A stretch of 64,000 bases of DNA from Chryseobacterium sp. CH25 (GCF_004119455.1 NZ_NRQT01000002.1:69501-133500); one strand, 5' to 3'. Counted from the first letter of the stretch, positions 44,816-53,877 are shown. Notes: generated by a model not told the origin, from the sequence alone. Program-made: numbers and translations.

Positions 44816-47310
44816 ATGAAAAGAATTATTCTATCGGTAAGCTTATTAGCTTTCTCTTTATCCGGAACGGCAACTGCTCAGACAGAGACTTCCGGAAGAG
44901 AAAAAGTTTATCAGGCAACTCATACAAAAAGAACAGAACTTAAGCACACCAAGCTGAAAGTGAATTTTGATTATCAGAAGGAGCAGATGAATGGTGAAGA
45001 ATGGCTCACAGCATCACCTTATTTTTATCCATCAGATTCATTGGTATTGGATGCAAAAGGAATGCTGATTCATGACGTGGCGATGGATAGTGGCGGTAAC
45101 CGTATTCCATTAAAATATCACTATGCTGACAATATTCTTAAAATCAATCTTGACAAAACATATAGGCAAAATCAGGAGTATACGGTTTATATCAAATATA
45201 CTTCCCGGCCAAACATAGTGGAGCAGCAGGGAAGTCCTGCGAAGGGACTGTATTTCATTAATGCAGACGGAAAAGACCCTGGTAAACCCACTCAGATCTG
45301 GACAGATGGTGAATCTGAATATTCATCCGTATGGTTTCCTACGATAGATAAACCCAATCAAAAAACGACGCAGGAAATTTATATGACAGTTCCGGATAAA
45401 TACATCACTCTTTCTAATGGTATTTTAAAAGAGTCTCAGAAAGAGTCCGGTAATATGAGGACAGATCATTGGGTAATGGATAAAAGACATGCTGTATATC
45501 TTTTCTTTATGGGAGTAGGAGAATATAGCGTTGTAAAAGATAAATGGAGAAATATTCCGATAGATTATTACATGGAAAAGGAATATGAGCCTTATGCCAG
45601 ACAGATTTACGGAAATACGCCTGAAATGATGGAGTTTTTTTCTAAGAAATTAAACTATGACTATCCCTGGTCTAAATATTCACAGATTACCGGAAGAGAT
45701 TATCCGAGTGTAGCGATGGAAAACACAACGGCAACCCTTCATAATACAGGAGTTTTGCAGAAGCCAGGACAGTTAATTGATGAAAATAGATGGGAAGAAT
45801 ATATTGCCCATGAGCTATTTCATCATTGGTTTGGGGATCTGGTAACTGCGGAGAGCTGGAGTAATCTTACATTGAATGAATCCTATGCGAACTATTCTCA
45901 ATATCTCTGGAATGAATACAAATATGGAAAAGATCAGGCTGATTATCATTTGATGTCTAATCTGAATAAATATTTCAAGAGTCCTGCAGATTTTAAAAAA
46001 GATCTTGTAAGGTTTAGCTATGATTCTCCTGAAGATGTTTTTGATGTGGTATCTTATGAGAAAGGTGGTGGTATTCTTCATATGCTGAGAAATTATTTGG
46101 GGGATGATGCCTTTTTTGCAGGAACGAGTGATTTCTTAAAGACTTATGAATATAAAAATGCAGAGGCTCAACAATTAAGATTGTCATTTGAAAAAATATC
46201 AGGAAAAGATCTGAATTGGTTTTTTAACCAATGGTATTATGGAAGCGGGAATCCCAAATTAGAGTATTCATATACGTTTGAACCTGTTAAAAAACAGGTG
46301 GAAGTAGTCATTAATCAATCACAGGAAATCCCTTTTGAATTTCCTTTGGCAATAGATGTGTATGATAATGGGAAACCAACACGGTATAATGTCTGGGTAA
46401 ATGCCAGGACGAAAAATGCGTTCACTTTTAATACTTCCGGACAACCTGATCTGATCAATATCAATGCAGACGGAATATTGCTTTCTGAAATTACAGAAAA
46501 AAGACGGCAGAACAGAATTTAATACAGTTTACTTATTCCAAAGAGTTTTTAAGCCGCTATAAAGCATTGACAGGAATTAAAAATGATTTGAATAATCCGG
46601 CATCCGTTAAGTTGTTGTCTGCAGCTTTAAAGGATTCTTTCTTCAGAATAAGAATTAAGGCATTAGAAAGGTTAGATCTCACCAATACATATCATAATAA
46701 AAGCCTGGCCGCAGAGGTTGAAAAATTAGCTGTTCAGGATCCAAAAACACTGGTGCAGGCTGCTGCTATTTCTGCTTTGGCAAAAACCAAAAATAAAAAA
46801 TATCTGCCAATATTTGAAAAAGGAATAGATGCGGTGTCTAATGCTGTAAGAGCAAACTCACTCATTGCAATCAGTACTACAGATTCCTCAAAAATAAAAT
46901 CACTTATTAATAAGATTGATCTTTCTGGGGCATCCAAGGATATGCTTATTAAAATGCTTCCTATTGTAGTTGAGAATAAAATAGATTCTCAGATGAGGTA
47001 TATTGTTCCTATTGTGGCTTTTTATCCATTAGTTAAACCTAATAATCCGGAATTGGGGAAATCTGCAGAAGAAGGATTCAACAGGATTATGGAGTCTGAT
47101 AATATTGTTGCTACGGAAGGAATTGCCAGAATTTTAAATCAGGCAAAGTCTGAAATGTTGAAAAATGCCGAGACAAAAAATGCTATTTATAATATGCTGG
47201 AGGCAGGATTGAATAAAAAGAACGAGCTTTTGAAAAATAATCCACAGAAGAAAGACAGTATAGATAAACAGATTGCAGCTCTTACACAGATTTTGGAGGT
47301 ATATAAATAG
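44816..47310 (+). pseudogene. M1-family aminopeptidase, interrupted by a one-base frameshift
   Basis: The gene starts at ATG 44816 with a signal peptide (MKRIILSVSLLAFSLSGTAT). The frame upstream is unsupported. The M1 gluzincin core is present: VAMENTTATL replaces the exopeptidase GAMEN motif, and the zinc site is HELFHHWFGD (His332-Glu-x-x-His336) with the distal Glu in LNESYANY. At 46497 the frame breaks in an A6 run; the first frame then stops after EKRRQNRI. The other frame continues as KTAEQNLIQFTYSKEFLSRY, then KALTGIKNDLNNPASVKLLS, and runs as a helical HEAT-like C-terminal domain to 47310. Restored, the protein would be about 831 residues. A terminator follows. Confidence 0.85.
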
Positions 47311-47337
47311 AGCTTAATGAAACTATAATAAAAAAGT

Positions 47338-47369
47338 AAATCCCGAATTTCTTCGGGATTTATTTTTTT
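47338..47369. terminator. Bidirectional terminator after the M1 aminopeptidase gene
   Basis: AAATCCCGAA pairs with TTCGGGATTT around a short loop, with A and T tracts on both sides. It can serve the M1 gene and the possible minus-strand gene next to it. Confidence 0.85.
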
Positions 47370-47371
47370 AA

Positions 47372-47578
47372 TCAAATTAATTCTTCTTTTTTTAAAAGGG
47401 AAATAATTCGTCGTAAAAAATGATTGGATATTTCAGTCTTGTTCTTTTTTGCAGAAGGTTGTACGCGCCCTTTCGGAAGTGCGTTTTTTTGATTCTCATG
47501 GTTAGTTTGTGGTTGATCTTCTGCAATCATCTGTTTTCTAGTGTTTTTACCCCTTCGTTCTCTTTGCAAACTTATCAT
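47372..47578 (-). CDS. Possible small basic protein (uncertain)
   Basis: An ATG-started frame of 68 codons on the minus strand, opening with MISLQRERRGKNTRKQMIAE and ending with ISLLKKEELI. The product is very basic and Gln/Asn/Lys rich, without a signal peptide or known motif. A terminator-type hairpin lies exactly downstream. No clear promoter box is seen before it. The frame could be coding or accidental. Together with the region up to 47792, it fills an otherwise gene-free stretch of 480 bases; apart from a weak TATATTTA box at 47707-47714, I see nothing more in that stretch. Confidence 0.35.
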   Translation of the reverse strand: MISLQRERRGKNTRKQMIAEDQPQTNHENQKNALPKGRVQPSAKKNKTEISNHFLRRIISLLKKEELI

Positions 47579-47792
47579 TAATACTAAAAGAAAAACATCC
47601 GTATTTTCACGGTATTTTATATGGGTTTTTTTCCCGGGTAATAGATTATTAAATTCTTTGAAAAGTTTTATTTTAAATATAATATTCTGATTAATAAAAG
47701 AATGCGTATATTTAAATCTCCATAAAAGGAAATATTAACAGAGGTATCCGAAAATCTAAAAGAGTAGGAAATTAATACTAAACAAAATAATT

Positions 47793-47951
47793 ATGAAAAA
47801 TTCAAAAAAGCTTTCAAGAGGAGAAATGAAAACTGTACAAGGTGCTGCTATTAGAGGGTGTAATCCACAGATATTTTGTAGCAGCCCACAGACAAAATGT
47901 TGCCCAGGATGGGTTTGTGCCGGTATAAGACAATATTGTATAGCCTTATAA
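47793..47951 (+). CDS. Leader-containing six-cysteine (knottin-like) peptide precursor
   Basis: A 52-codon gene. The N-terminal 19 residues, MKNSKKLSRGEMKTVQGAA, follow the double-glycine-type leader used by Flavobacteria for bacteriocin-like peptides (K-K-L-S-R-x-E-M/L-K-x-V/I-x-G-A/G), which is normally cut after the G-A/G pair by a C39 peptidase-transporter. The core of about 33 residues has six cysteines at 23, 29, 36, 37, 42 and 49, that is C-X5-C-X6-CC-X4-C-X6-C. This C-C-CC-C-C order is the classic inhibitor cystine knot framework of toxins and antimicrobial peptides. A weak promoter (TTC, 19 bases, TATATTTA at 47707) lies upstream and a hairpin terminator lies 30 bases downstream. No transporter or immunity gene is adjacent. 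The coding call is well supported; a secreted toxin, bacteriocin or signal role is inference. Confidence 0.78.
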   Translation: MKNSKKLSRGEMKTVQGAAIRGCNPQIFCSSPQTKCCPGWVCAGIRQYCIAL

Positions 47952-47981
47952 TGATTTTTATATAAAATTAGATATACCTAA

Positions 47982-48013
47982 GAAAAAGAGAGGAATTAAT
48001 TTCTCTCTTTTTT
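47982..48013 (+). terminator. Terminator of the six-cysteine peptide gene
   Basis: AAAAAGAGAG pairs with CTCTCTTTTT around a ten-base A/T-rich loop that can extend the stem, followed by a T-run. It begins 30 bases after the peptide stop codon. Confidence 0.75.
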
Positions 48014-48061
48014 GTATCTTATATTGAACAAAACGAAGGTTCGGAAAAGTTTTAAAATCCT

Positions 48062-48069
48062 TAAATTTG
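48062..48069 (+). promoter_or_regulatory. Putative -7 promoter element of the O-methyltransferase gene
   Basis: TAAATTTG on the plus strand, 16 bases before the ATG at 48086. Confidence 0.55.
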
Positions 48070-48085
48070 TTTAAATTAAAATGGT

Positions 48086-48733
48086 ATGAGTTTTTTTGAA
48101 GAAAAGAATCCTGAAATGGATAGATATTTGGAAGCACACGCTTCCTCAGAATCCGAAATTCTGAAAAAGCTGAGAAGAGAAACTTATCAGAAAACTACAC
48201 AACCTCATATGATTTCCGGTTATCAGCAGGGAAGATTGTTGACAATTATCTCTCAAATGCTGCAGCCGAAAAGTATCCTTGAAATTGGAACATTTACAGG
48301 GTATGCCACCCTATGTTTGGCTTCAGGATTGGCAAAAGATGGTAAAATTACCACATTGGATGTAAATGAAGATCTGGCTTATCTGCCCAAAAAATATTTT
48401 GAATCTAGTGAATATGCTGCTCAGATTGATTTTAAACTTCAGGATGCTAAAGAATATTTAAAAGAAACAGATGAGTTTTTTGACTTGATCTTTGTAGATG
48501 CTGATAAAGAAAATTATGCAGAATACTTCAGACTGATAAAGCCTCATACAAAGTCTGGATCAGTAGTGATGTTTGATAATGTTCTATGGTATGGAAAAGT
48601 GCTGGAAGAAAATCCAAAGCTTAAATCTACACAGTCTATTCAGGAATTGAATGATTTGGCAGCAAAAGACGAAGATTTTGAAAATCTTATTTTACCTTTG
48701 CGGGATGGAGTCAACTTCCTACGCAGGAAGTAA
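48086..48733 (+). CDS. Class I SAM-dependent O-methyltransferase
   Basis: A 215-residue enzyme of the catechol/caffeoyl-CoA O-methyltransferase type. SAM motif I is SILEIGTFTGYATLCLA (63-79), and the metal and substrate site is LIFVDADKENYAEYF near 135, with the aspartates that bind Mg2+ in this family. The C-terminus is LRDGVNFLRRK. The ATG at 48086 gives MSFFEEKNPEMD. The natural substrate is not predictable. The gene is followed by a long inverted repeat before the NlpC/P60 gene. Confidence 0.9.
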   Translation: MSFFEEKNPEMDRYLEAHASSESEILKKLRRETYQKTTQPHMISGYQQGRLLTIISQMLQPKSILEIGTFTGYATLCLASGLAKDGKITTLDVNEDLAYLPKKYFESSEYAAQIDFKLQDAKEYLKETDEFFDLIFVDADKENYAEYFRLIKPHTKSGSVVMFDNVLWYGKVLEENPKLKSTQSIQELNDLAAKDEDFENLILPLRDGVNFLRRK

Positions 48734-48745
48734 TTGAATGAAAAG

Positions 48746-48795
48746 ATTAAGAGATTTGGAAATGAAACAATAATGTAATTTCTAAATCTCTTAAT
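48746..48795. repeat. Long inverted repeat between the O-methyltransferase and NlpC/P60 genes
   Basis: ATTAAGAGATTTGGAAAT (48746-48763) and ATTTCTAAATCTCTTAAT (48778-48795) are complementary at 17 of 18 positions; the remaining position pairs as G-U in RNA. The loop is 14 bases. A short T-run follows, so it may act as a weak terminator or a stability element. Confidence 0.85.
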
Positions 48796-48810
48796 TTTCC
48801 TAATTTCTAA

Positions 48811-49536
48811 ATGAATAAAATGAATAAAGGAATTTGTATCGTAACAGTAGCACCGGTTCGTGCAGAAGGTTCAGACAGAGCAGAGATTGTTACGGAAATA
48901 TTGTTTGGGGAAAGTGCAGATATTTTAGAAGTCAGTAAGAACTGGACTAAAATAAAAATGCACTATGACGGCTATGAAGGATGGATGGATACCAAGCAGC
49001 TAAAAACGGTAACAGATGAAGAACTGGCCAATAGAAAAGTGACTGTAGTTACAGAAGATTTCTCTTCTGTATTGATGAATGATGGCAAAACCTTACTATC
49101 CATGGGTTCTGAAGTAGAATTTCCTGTGGTAGCTTCAAGAAGAAGTCATGATGTGAGAGAAAGTGTTGCACTTACCGCTAAAGAATTCCTTAATGTACCT
49201 TATTTATGGGGTGGTAAAAGCTTTTTTGCAGTAGACTGTTCCGGATTTACTCAATTGGTTTACAAAGTTCATGGTATTAAAATTCCAAGAGATGCTTCAC
49301 AGCAGGCAGAAGTAGGGGAAGATCTTACTTTTGTGGAAGAAACAAAGCCAGGAGACTTAGCTTTCTTTGAAAATGCTGAAGGAAAGATTATCCATGTAGG
49401 TATTATGCTCGAAAATCAGAAGATTATTCATGCTTCAGGAAAAGTGAGAATAGATACGTTAGATTCTACCGGAATCTTCAATCAAGAAATGAATAAGCAT
49501 ACTCACAAGCTTAGAGTGCTTAAAAGCGTTATCTAA
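48811..49536 (+). CDS. SH3-domain NlpC/P60 endopeptidase-like protein
   Basis: A 241-residue protein. The N-terminal 65 residues form a bacterial SH3-like domain (MHYDGYEGWMDTKQL at 50-64), with a second SH3-like part up to about residue 105. The NlpC/P60 domain has its catalytic Cys143 in VDCSGFTQLVYK, His195 in IIHVGIML and the third polar residue (His207) in IIHASG, so the catalytic triad is complete. It should cut peptide stems of peptidoglycan. No signal peptide is seen with this start, so export is uncertain. Confidence 0.9.
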   Translation: MNKMNKGICIVTVAPVRAEGSDRAEIVTEILFGESADILEVSKNWTKIKMHYDGYEGWMDTKQLKTVTDEELANRKVTVVTEDFSSVLMNDGKTLLSMGSEVEFPVVASRRSHDVRESVALTAKEFLNVPYLWGGKSFFAVDCSGFTQLVYKVHGIKIPRDASQQAEVGEDLTFVEETKPGDLAFFENAEGKIIHVGIMLENQKIIHASGKVRIDTLDSTGIFNQEMNKHTHKLRVLKSVI

Positions 49537-49585
49537 AAAGTCCGACCTATTATTAATTGTAGTCTAACGGATACATTCATCAGCA

Positions 49586-50824
49586 TTGAATTTACTTTAT
49601 AATATATTTATCAGTCTTCTCATTTTTGGAATGAAGGTTTTTTCATTATTTAATGATAAAACTAAAAAAGGCGTTGATGGCAGAAAAGAATCTTTGGATA
49701 AGGTGAAATCTGCTTTTTCAAAAACAGATAAAGTTATCTGGATGCATGCGGCAAGCTTAGGTGAATATGAGCAGGGTTTACCTGTATTGGAAAGGCTTAA
49801 AGATAACTTTCCTGATTATAAAATCCTGGTAACATTCTTTTCTCCGTCAGGATATGAAAATGTGGTTAAAAAGAAACATATTGCAGATGTAATATGTTAT
49901 CTGCCATTTGATAAAAAAAATACAGTAAGAGAGTTTGTATCATTGTTTGATGTTAAACTATTTTTTACGGTTAAGTATGATTATTGGTATAATCTGCTTG
50001 AAGTGCTTAAAGAGAACAAAGCAAAGACTTACGTGATTTCTGCATTGTTCTATGAGCGGCAATCATTTTTTACATCTTATGGAAAGTGGTTTGTAAAACA
50101 GCTTAAGAAGAATGTAGACTGGTTCTTTCATCAGACACAGTTTTCACTTGCATTGGCTAAAAGTGTAGGTCTTGTTAAATCTTCTGTAACAGGAGATACC
50201 AGATTTGATAGGGTGAAACAACTTCGTAGTCGTGATAATCATGTGGATTATATTACAGATTTTATAGGGGAACATAAAGCAATTGTTTTTGGAAGCTCAT
50301 GGCAGGGAGAAGAGAAAATAGCAGAATTGGTTTCCCGTAAAAATAACACCGTTAAAATCATTATAGCGCCTCATGATCTGAAGAGAGTAGAACATCTGAA
50401 AAATATATTTCCTGATGCTTTGCTTTATAGCAAAATCAAAGATGCTCCATCTTTAGATTTTAATTCTCAAATCTTAATTATTGACAGTATAGGTTTGTTG
50501 TCAAAACTGTATTCCTATTCTGATATAGCTGTTGTAGGTGGTGGGTTTCATGATGCAGGATTACATAATATTCTGGAAGCGGCTACATTCGGAGTTCCGG
50601 TTGTTTTTGGAAATCATTATAAAAAGAATCCTGAAGCCGACGATCTTACCTCTAAGAATGGTGGACGATCTTTTTCTGACGAATATACAGCAGCAGAATT
50701 CGTTTTATTTCTTGCCAACAAGGATAATGAAGAGGAACTTACAGAAATGTCTGAAAATGCAGAGAATTTCGTTAATGAGAAACCTGATTCTACAGATATG
50801 ATTCTGCAGAAGATTCTATCTTAA
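49586..50824 (+). CDS. waaA: 3-deoxy-D-manno-octulosonic acid (Kdo) transferase
   Basis: WaaA adds Kdo to lipid A at the cytoplasmic face of the inner membrane. The 412 residues show a membrane anchor (about 2-20), the acceptor-side motif WMHAASLGEYEQGLPVLERL with the catalytic Glu, FFTVKYDYWYNLLE, and donor-site motifs GSSWQGEEKI and VVGGGFHDAGLHNILEAATF. The start is a TTG at 49586 (MNLLYNIFISLLIFGMK). It is chosen because the anchor fits the family; the next ATG at 49631 would cut it off. The end overlaps the convergent gene by 9 bases. Confidence 0.92.
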   Translation: MNLLYNIFISLLIFGMKVFSLFNDKTKKGVDGRKESLDKVKSAFSKTDKVIWMHAASLGEYEQGLPVLERLKDNFPDYKILVTFFSPSGYENVVKKKHIADVICYLPFDKKNTVREFVSLFDVKLFFTVKYDYWYNLLEVLKENKAKTYVISALFYERQSFFTSYGKWFVKQLKKNVDWFFHQTQFSLALAKSVGLVKSSVTGDTRFDRVKQLRSRDNHVDYITDFIGEHKAIVFGSSWQGEEKIAELVSRKNNTVKIIIAPHDLKRVEHLKNIFPDALLYSKIKDAPSLDFNSQILIIDSIGLLSKLYSYSDIAVVGGGFHDAGLHNILEAATFGVPVVFGNHYKKNPEADDLTSKNGGRSFSDEYTAAEFVLFLANKDNEEELTEMSENAENFVNEKPDSTDMILQKILS

Positions 50825-51442
50825 AAATCCCTGACTTTTTATATCCTTCATAATCTGATCTATGTTCTCAGGAATGCTGTCAGATTCAAACCAGTTAAGA
50901 TCAAGTCCATTATTAGTGCATAACTTTTGAAGATAATGATTCTCGGATATCTTTTGCTGTATCGTTCTTAAAAGATCATTAAACTCCATCCAGTAATCTT
51001 CATCCAGTTTTTTTATTAAAACCAGGGACTTAAATACCTTGTTGATGATGTAAATGTAAAGTTTATACACATTATCAAACCGTTGCCTGCTCAGATCATT
51101 ATTGTAATCTAAAATCTTATCCACCATTAGCAGATTCAGAGAAACTTCCCCGAATTTGTCTGTTGTTATTTTGATATGCTCAGTGACTTCTGCACTTATT
51201 TTACGGATAATGGTCAGAAAATATTTAGTGTTGCCAATATATTTTGAGGCTAAAATAATTTTTTCCTCTACATTTTGTTCCATTGCATTTCTCTTATCGT
51301 CGGTGGTTTCCGGATCAATAAGTTCAAAATACAGTTTCTTGGATAATAATTTGTCCTTTCTCAGAAGTCTGAAAATAAGTTTATCTTTTTCTGTGCTGGA
51401 AAAAGCACTCAATGCCGCTTTAAACTCTTTTGAATACTCCAT
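50816..51442 (-). CDS. Conserved hypothetical protein
   Basis: A 208-residue soluble protein that I do not recognise. It is rich in Lys, Leu, Ile and Asp and mostly helical, with no signal peptide, cysteine pattern or catalytic motif. The last 60 residues contain a helix-turn stretch ending IMKDIKSQGFLR. Its start overlaps the stop of the GT2 gene by one base (TAATG), and its end overlaps waaA by 9 bases on the opposite strand, so it is compactly placed and probably expressed with the GT2 gene as part of the envelope cluster. Confidence 0.75.
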   Translation of the reverse strand: MEYSKEFKAALSAFSSTEKDKLIFRLLRKDKLLSKKLYFELIDPETTDDKRNAMEQNVEEKIILASKYIGNTKYFLTIIRKISAEVTEHIKITTDKFGEVSLNLLMVDKILDYNNDLSRQRFDNVYKLYIYIINKVFKSLVLIKKLDEDYWMEFNDLLRTIQQKISENHYLQKLCTNNGLDLNWFESDSIPENIDQIMKDIKSQGFLR

Positions 51443-52197
51443 TAATTGAAGATTTTTGAATATTTCATGAATCCGTTTACAGCCCAGTTTGCTGTATAAT
51501 ACAATGATTTTAAAGTGGAAAACCCCATGAAATCTTTATATACCAGATATTGATCTTTAATGATATTTTTTTTCTTTCTGGAGACACTGTTCTCTCGCAT
51601 TCTGTATTTTGCCATTGTTTTGTTGATGGGCATTCCTTCAGGTATTACTTTCAGAAGATTGAGCCACATCACATGATCTTCTCGCTTACTTTTTACAGGG
51701 AACAGGAATTTTCCAACCCTTTTGGTGTCGTACATTGTAGAAACCGGGGCCAGACGGCATGTTTTCAATAGGTTAGAGAAAGTAACGATTTTATCTGCAA
51801 GAAAATCTTTTAAAATAGGCTGAAGCTGTTCATCACATCTTGAATAATTGCAGTATACAAGTTCTGCATTATGTTCCTGCATATAATCTGTCATGGTTTC
51901 AATATATTCAGGATACCAGAAGTCATCAGAATCAAGGAATGCAATATATCTTCCCTGGGCTCTCTCAAGACTGTTGTTTCTCGCGTTTCCTGCGCCGCCA
52001 TTTTTCTCCAGAACCTGAAGTTTGATTCTTGGATCATTGTATTTCCTGATTATCTCAACAGTGTTATCTTTAGAAAGATCATCAGTGATCAGCCATTCCC
52101 AGTTTTCGTAGGTTTGGTTGAGGACAGACTGTATTGTTTCTTCTATGAAATCAGCAGAATTGTAGCAGGGAGTAATAATGGAGACCAGGTCTTTCAT
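51442..52197 (-). CDS. Glycosyltransferase family 2
   Basis: A 251-residue GT-A transferase. The N-terminus LVSIITPCYNSADFIEETIQ leads to the nucleotide-binding ITDDLSKDNTVE (37-48), the DXD-type motif LDSDDFWYPE near residue 90, and the later region KREDHVMWLNLLK in place of the usual ED acid-base motif. The acceptor is unknown. It lies between an acyltransferase and an unknown gene on the same strand, opposite waaA. All are plausible LPS or capsule functions. Confidence 0.9.
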   Translation of the reverse strand: MKDLVSIITPCYNSADFIEETIQSVLNQTYENWEWLITDDLSKDNTVEIIRKYNDPRIKLQVLEKNGGAGNARNNSLERAQGRYIAFLDSDDFWYPEYIETMTDYMQEHNAELVYCNYSRCDEQLQPILKDFLADKIVTFSNLLKTCRLAPVSTMYDTKRVGKFLFPVKSKREDHVMWLNLLKVIPEGMPINKTMAKYRMRENSVSRKKKNIIKDQYLVYKDFMGFSTLKSLYYTANWAVNGFMKYSKIFN

Positions 52198-52221
52198 TCG
52201 TGTTGTAAAATATCGGTAAAA

Positions 52222-53199
52222 TTATAAAAATCTTTTTTCATAGAGATGCCATGAAGCAATTCCTACACCAATAACAACAAACATGCATACAATGCTCATG
52301 ATATAAGGGTTGTAGTTGGCAAAAAGTCCCAAAGTGGCAAATACTCTGATGATAGGGAAGTGGAAGATATAAATTCCGTAAGTGAAGTCTCCATATTTCC
52401 CAAAGTTATTCAGAAACTTAAAGGAATAAGCAATATACAGAACAATAATACTGATCATTATAGGAGAGAACAATTTTATTTCAAAAATAAGATCAATCCA
52501 AACCGTAATGATGGCAATAATAAACAGGATGTTTTTATATCGAATAAATTTATCAAAATGAAAATACAGAAGCATCCCACCAATAAAATAACATAATGAA
52601 CCCGGAAGTTGTCTTGAAAGTGCTGCTTTTCCAGTCTGTTCAAAATAATTCAGATAAACCAGAGACAGAAAATATAACACAATCAGGCTGATAGTACGGT
52701 ATTTATTGTTTTTTCCAAACAGTAAAAACATCAGCGGAACTGCTATATAAAAGCACATCTCGATCTTAAGTGTCCATAAAGCTCCATTTACAGCCTGATT
52801 GCCAAATACACCCGGAAGCCACGGGGCTTTAAAGTTGAGAAATATTGAATTCCAGAACAGGTATTTATAAACCTGAGTATTGCTGAAATATTCTGAAAAA
52901 GGTAAAGTGCTTACTAAGCTCAGAAGGGTAGCACAAAGAAAAACAACAAGCAGATAAGCGGGAACAATCCTGTTGAATCTTTTTTTAGCATAGCTTTTTA
53001 AGCTGGAAGATCTTTCATAGCTTCTTGCAATTAAGAACCCACTTACGATAAAAAACGAGAAAACAGCAACTTCAACGGGGCTATGGGTTAAAAATGAAAG
53101 CTTTTCAGAAGCACTTAAAGCACCCAAGTGTCCCACAAAGACAATAAAAGCAAGGAGAACACGGATGAAGTCAAAATTGTTTTTCGTTATATTTTGCAT
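52222..53199 (-). CDS. Acyltransferase family 3 (OafA/YrhL-like) membrane protein
   Basis: A 325-residue integral membrane protein with about ten hydrophobic segments. The conserved beginning KNNFDFIRVLLAFIVFVGHL holds the family histidine (His24), and FFIVSGFLIARSYERS near 48-63 is the second signature (F-x-x-S-G-[FY]). It probably transfers an acyl group to a sugar of an envelope glycan. The start is ATG at 53199. It is the first gene of a three-gene minus-strand unit with the GT2 and the unknown protein. Confidence 0.9.
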   Translation of the reverse strand: MQNITKNNFDFIRVLLAFIVFVGHLGALSASEKLSFLTHSPVEVAVFSFFIVSGFLIARSYERSSSLKSYAKKRFNRIVPAYLLVVFLCATLLSLVSTLPFSEYFSNTQVYKYLFWNSIFLNFKAPWLPGVFGNQAVNGALWTLKIEMCFYIAVPLMFLLFGKNNKYRTISLIVLYFLSLVYLNYFEQTGKAALSRQLPGSLCYFIGGMLLYFHFDKFIRYKNILFIIAIITVWIDLIFEIKLFSPIMISIIVLYIAYSFKFLNNFGKYGDFTYGIYIFHFPIIRVFATLGLFANYNPYIMSIVCMFVVIGVGIASWHLYEKRFL

Positions 53200-53397
53200 T
53201 TTTTTTCTTTCCTACAAAAATAACTTTTTTAATAAAACAGAGGGATTTTCGGATGTTCAATATTTGTTAAATAAAGGCAATATGACCTCTTACTGTTTTA
53301 AAATATGTATAAATAAAAGCTGAAGAAATAATTTTTCACAAAAAATGGTGTTATAAATCAAAAAAATTATAATTTTAGCCCTTGAAAAAATTGATCT

Positions 53398-53877
53398 ATG
53401 AAGAAATTAGCACTACTATTTTTTGGTTTATCATTATTGGTGACCACCGGATGTAATAATAGCAATGAAATTGTTATAGACGAACCGATTATTGGATTCT
53501 GGCAACCGCAAAAAGAGGTGGTTACTACCGTTGAAGTAGGTGAGCAACCAATTTCAGATGTGATTACTTATACAGACTGCCAGAAACAATCCAGATGGTG
53601 GTTCAGTACAGAAGTTACCGGAAAAAGAATAGATGTGGAAGATCCTGTTACAGGAACTGCTTGTAATATTCTTCCAGACAAAAATTTCACATATACATAT
53701 GATAAAAGTAGTAAAGCACTCCAGATAAAATATCAGGGAGTGGTAGTAGCGGAGAATGCAAAAGTTATGACGCTGGATGCCACTACGCTCAATTTGTCAA
53801 TAAGAGTAGAAACCGAAGATCCAGAAATGTATAAAACAAGAACCATTACTTTTAAAAGAGTAAGTTCTAATCCTTAA
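53398..53877 (+). CDS. Lipocalin-like lipoprotein
   Basis: A 159-residue protein with a lipoprotein signal (LVTTGC, Cys19). The body starts IIGFWQPQKEVVTT, typical of the beta-barrel lipocalin-like lipoproteins of Bacteroidetes, and ends with RTITFKRVSSNP. Two cysteines in TDCQKQSRWWF and TACNIL may pair. The binding partner is unknown. It is a single gene closed by a strong terminator before leuS. Confidence 0.78.
   Translation: MKKLALLFFGLSLLVTTGCNNSNEIVIDEPIIGFWQPQKEVVTTVEVGEQPISDVITYTDCQKQSRWWFSTEVTGKRIDVEDPVTGTACNILPDKNFTYTYDKSSKALQIKYQGVVVAENAKVMTLDATTLNLSIRVETEDPEMYKTRTITFKRVSSNP

Noticed and set aside
47311..47792. A transporter or immunity gene for the six-cysteine peptide
   Set aside because: Only the uncertain 68-codon minus-strand frame lies here; it has no membrane segment or immunity-like feature.
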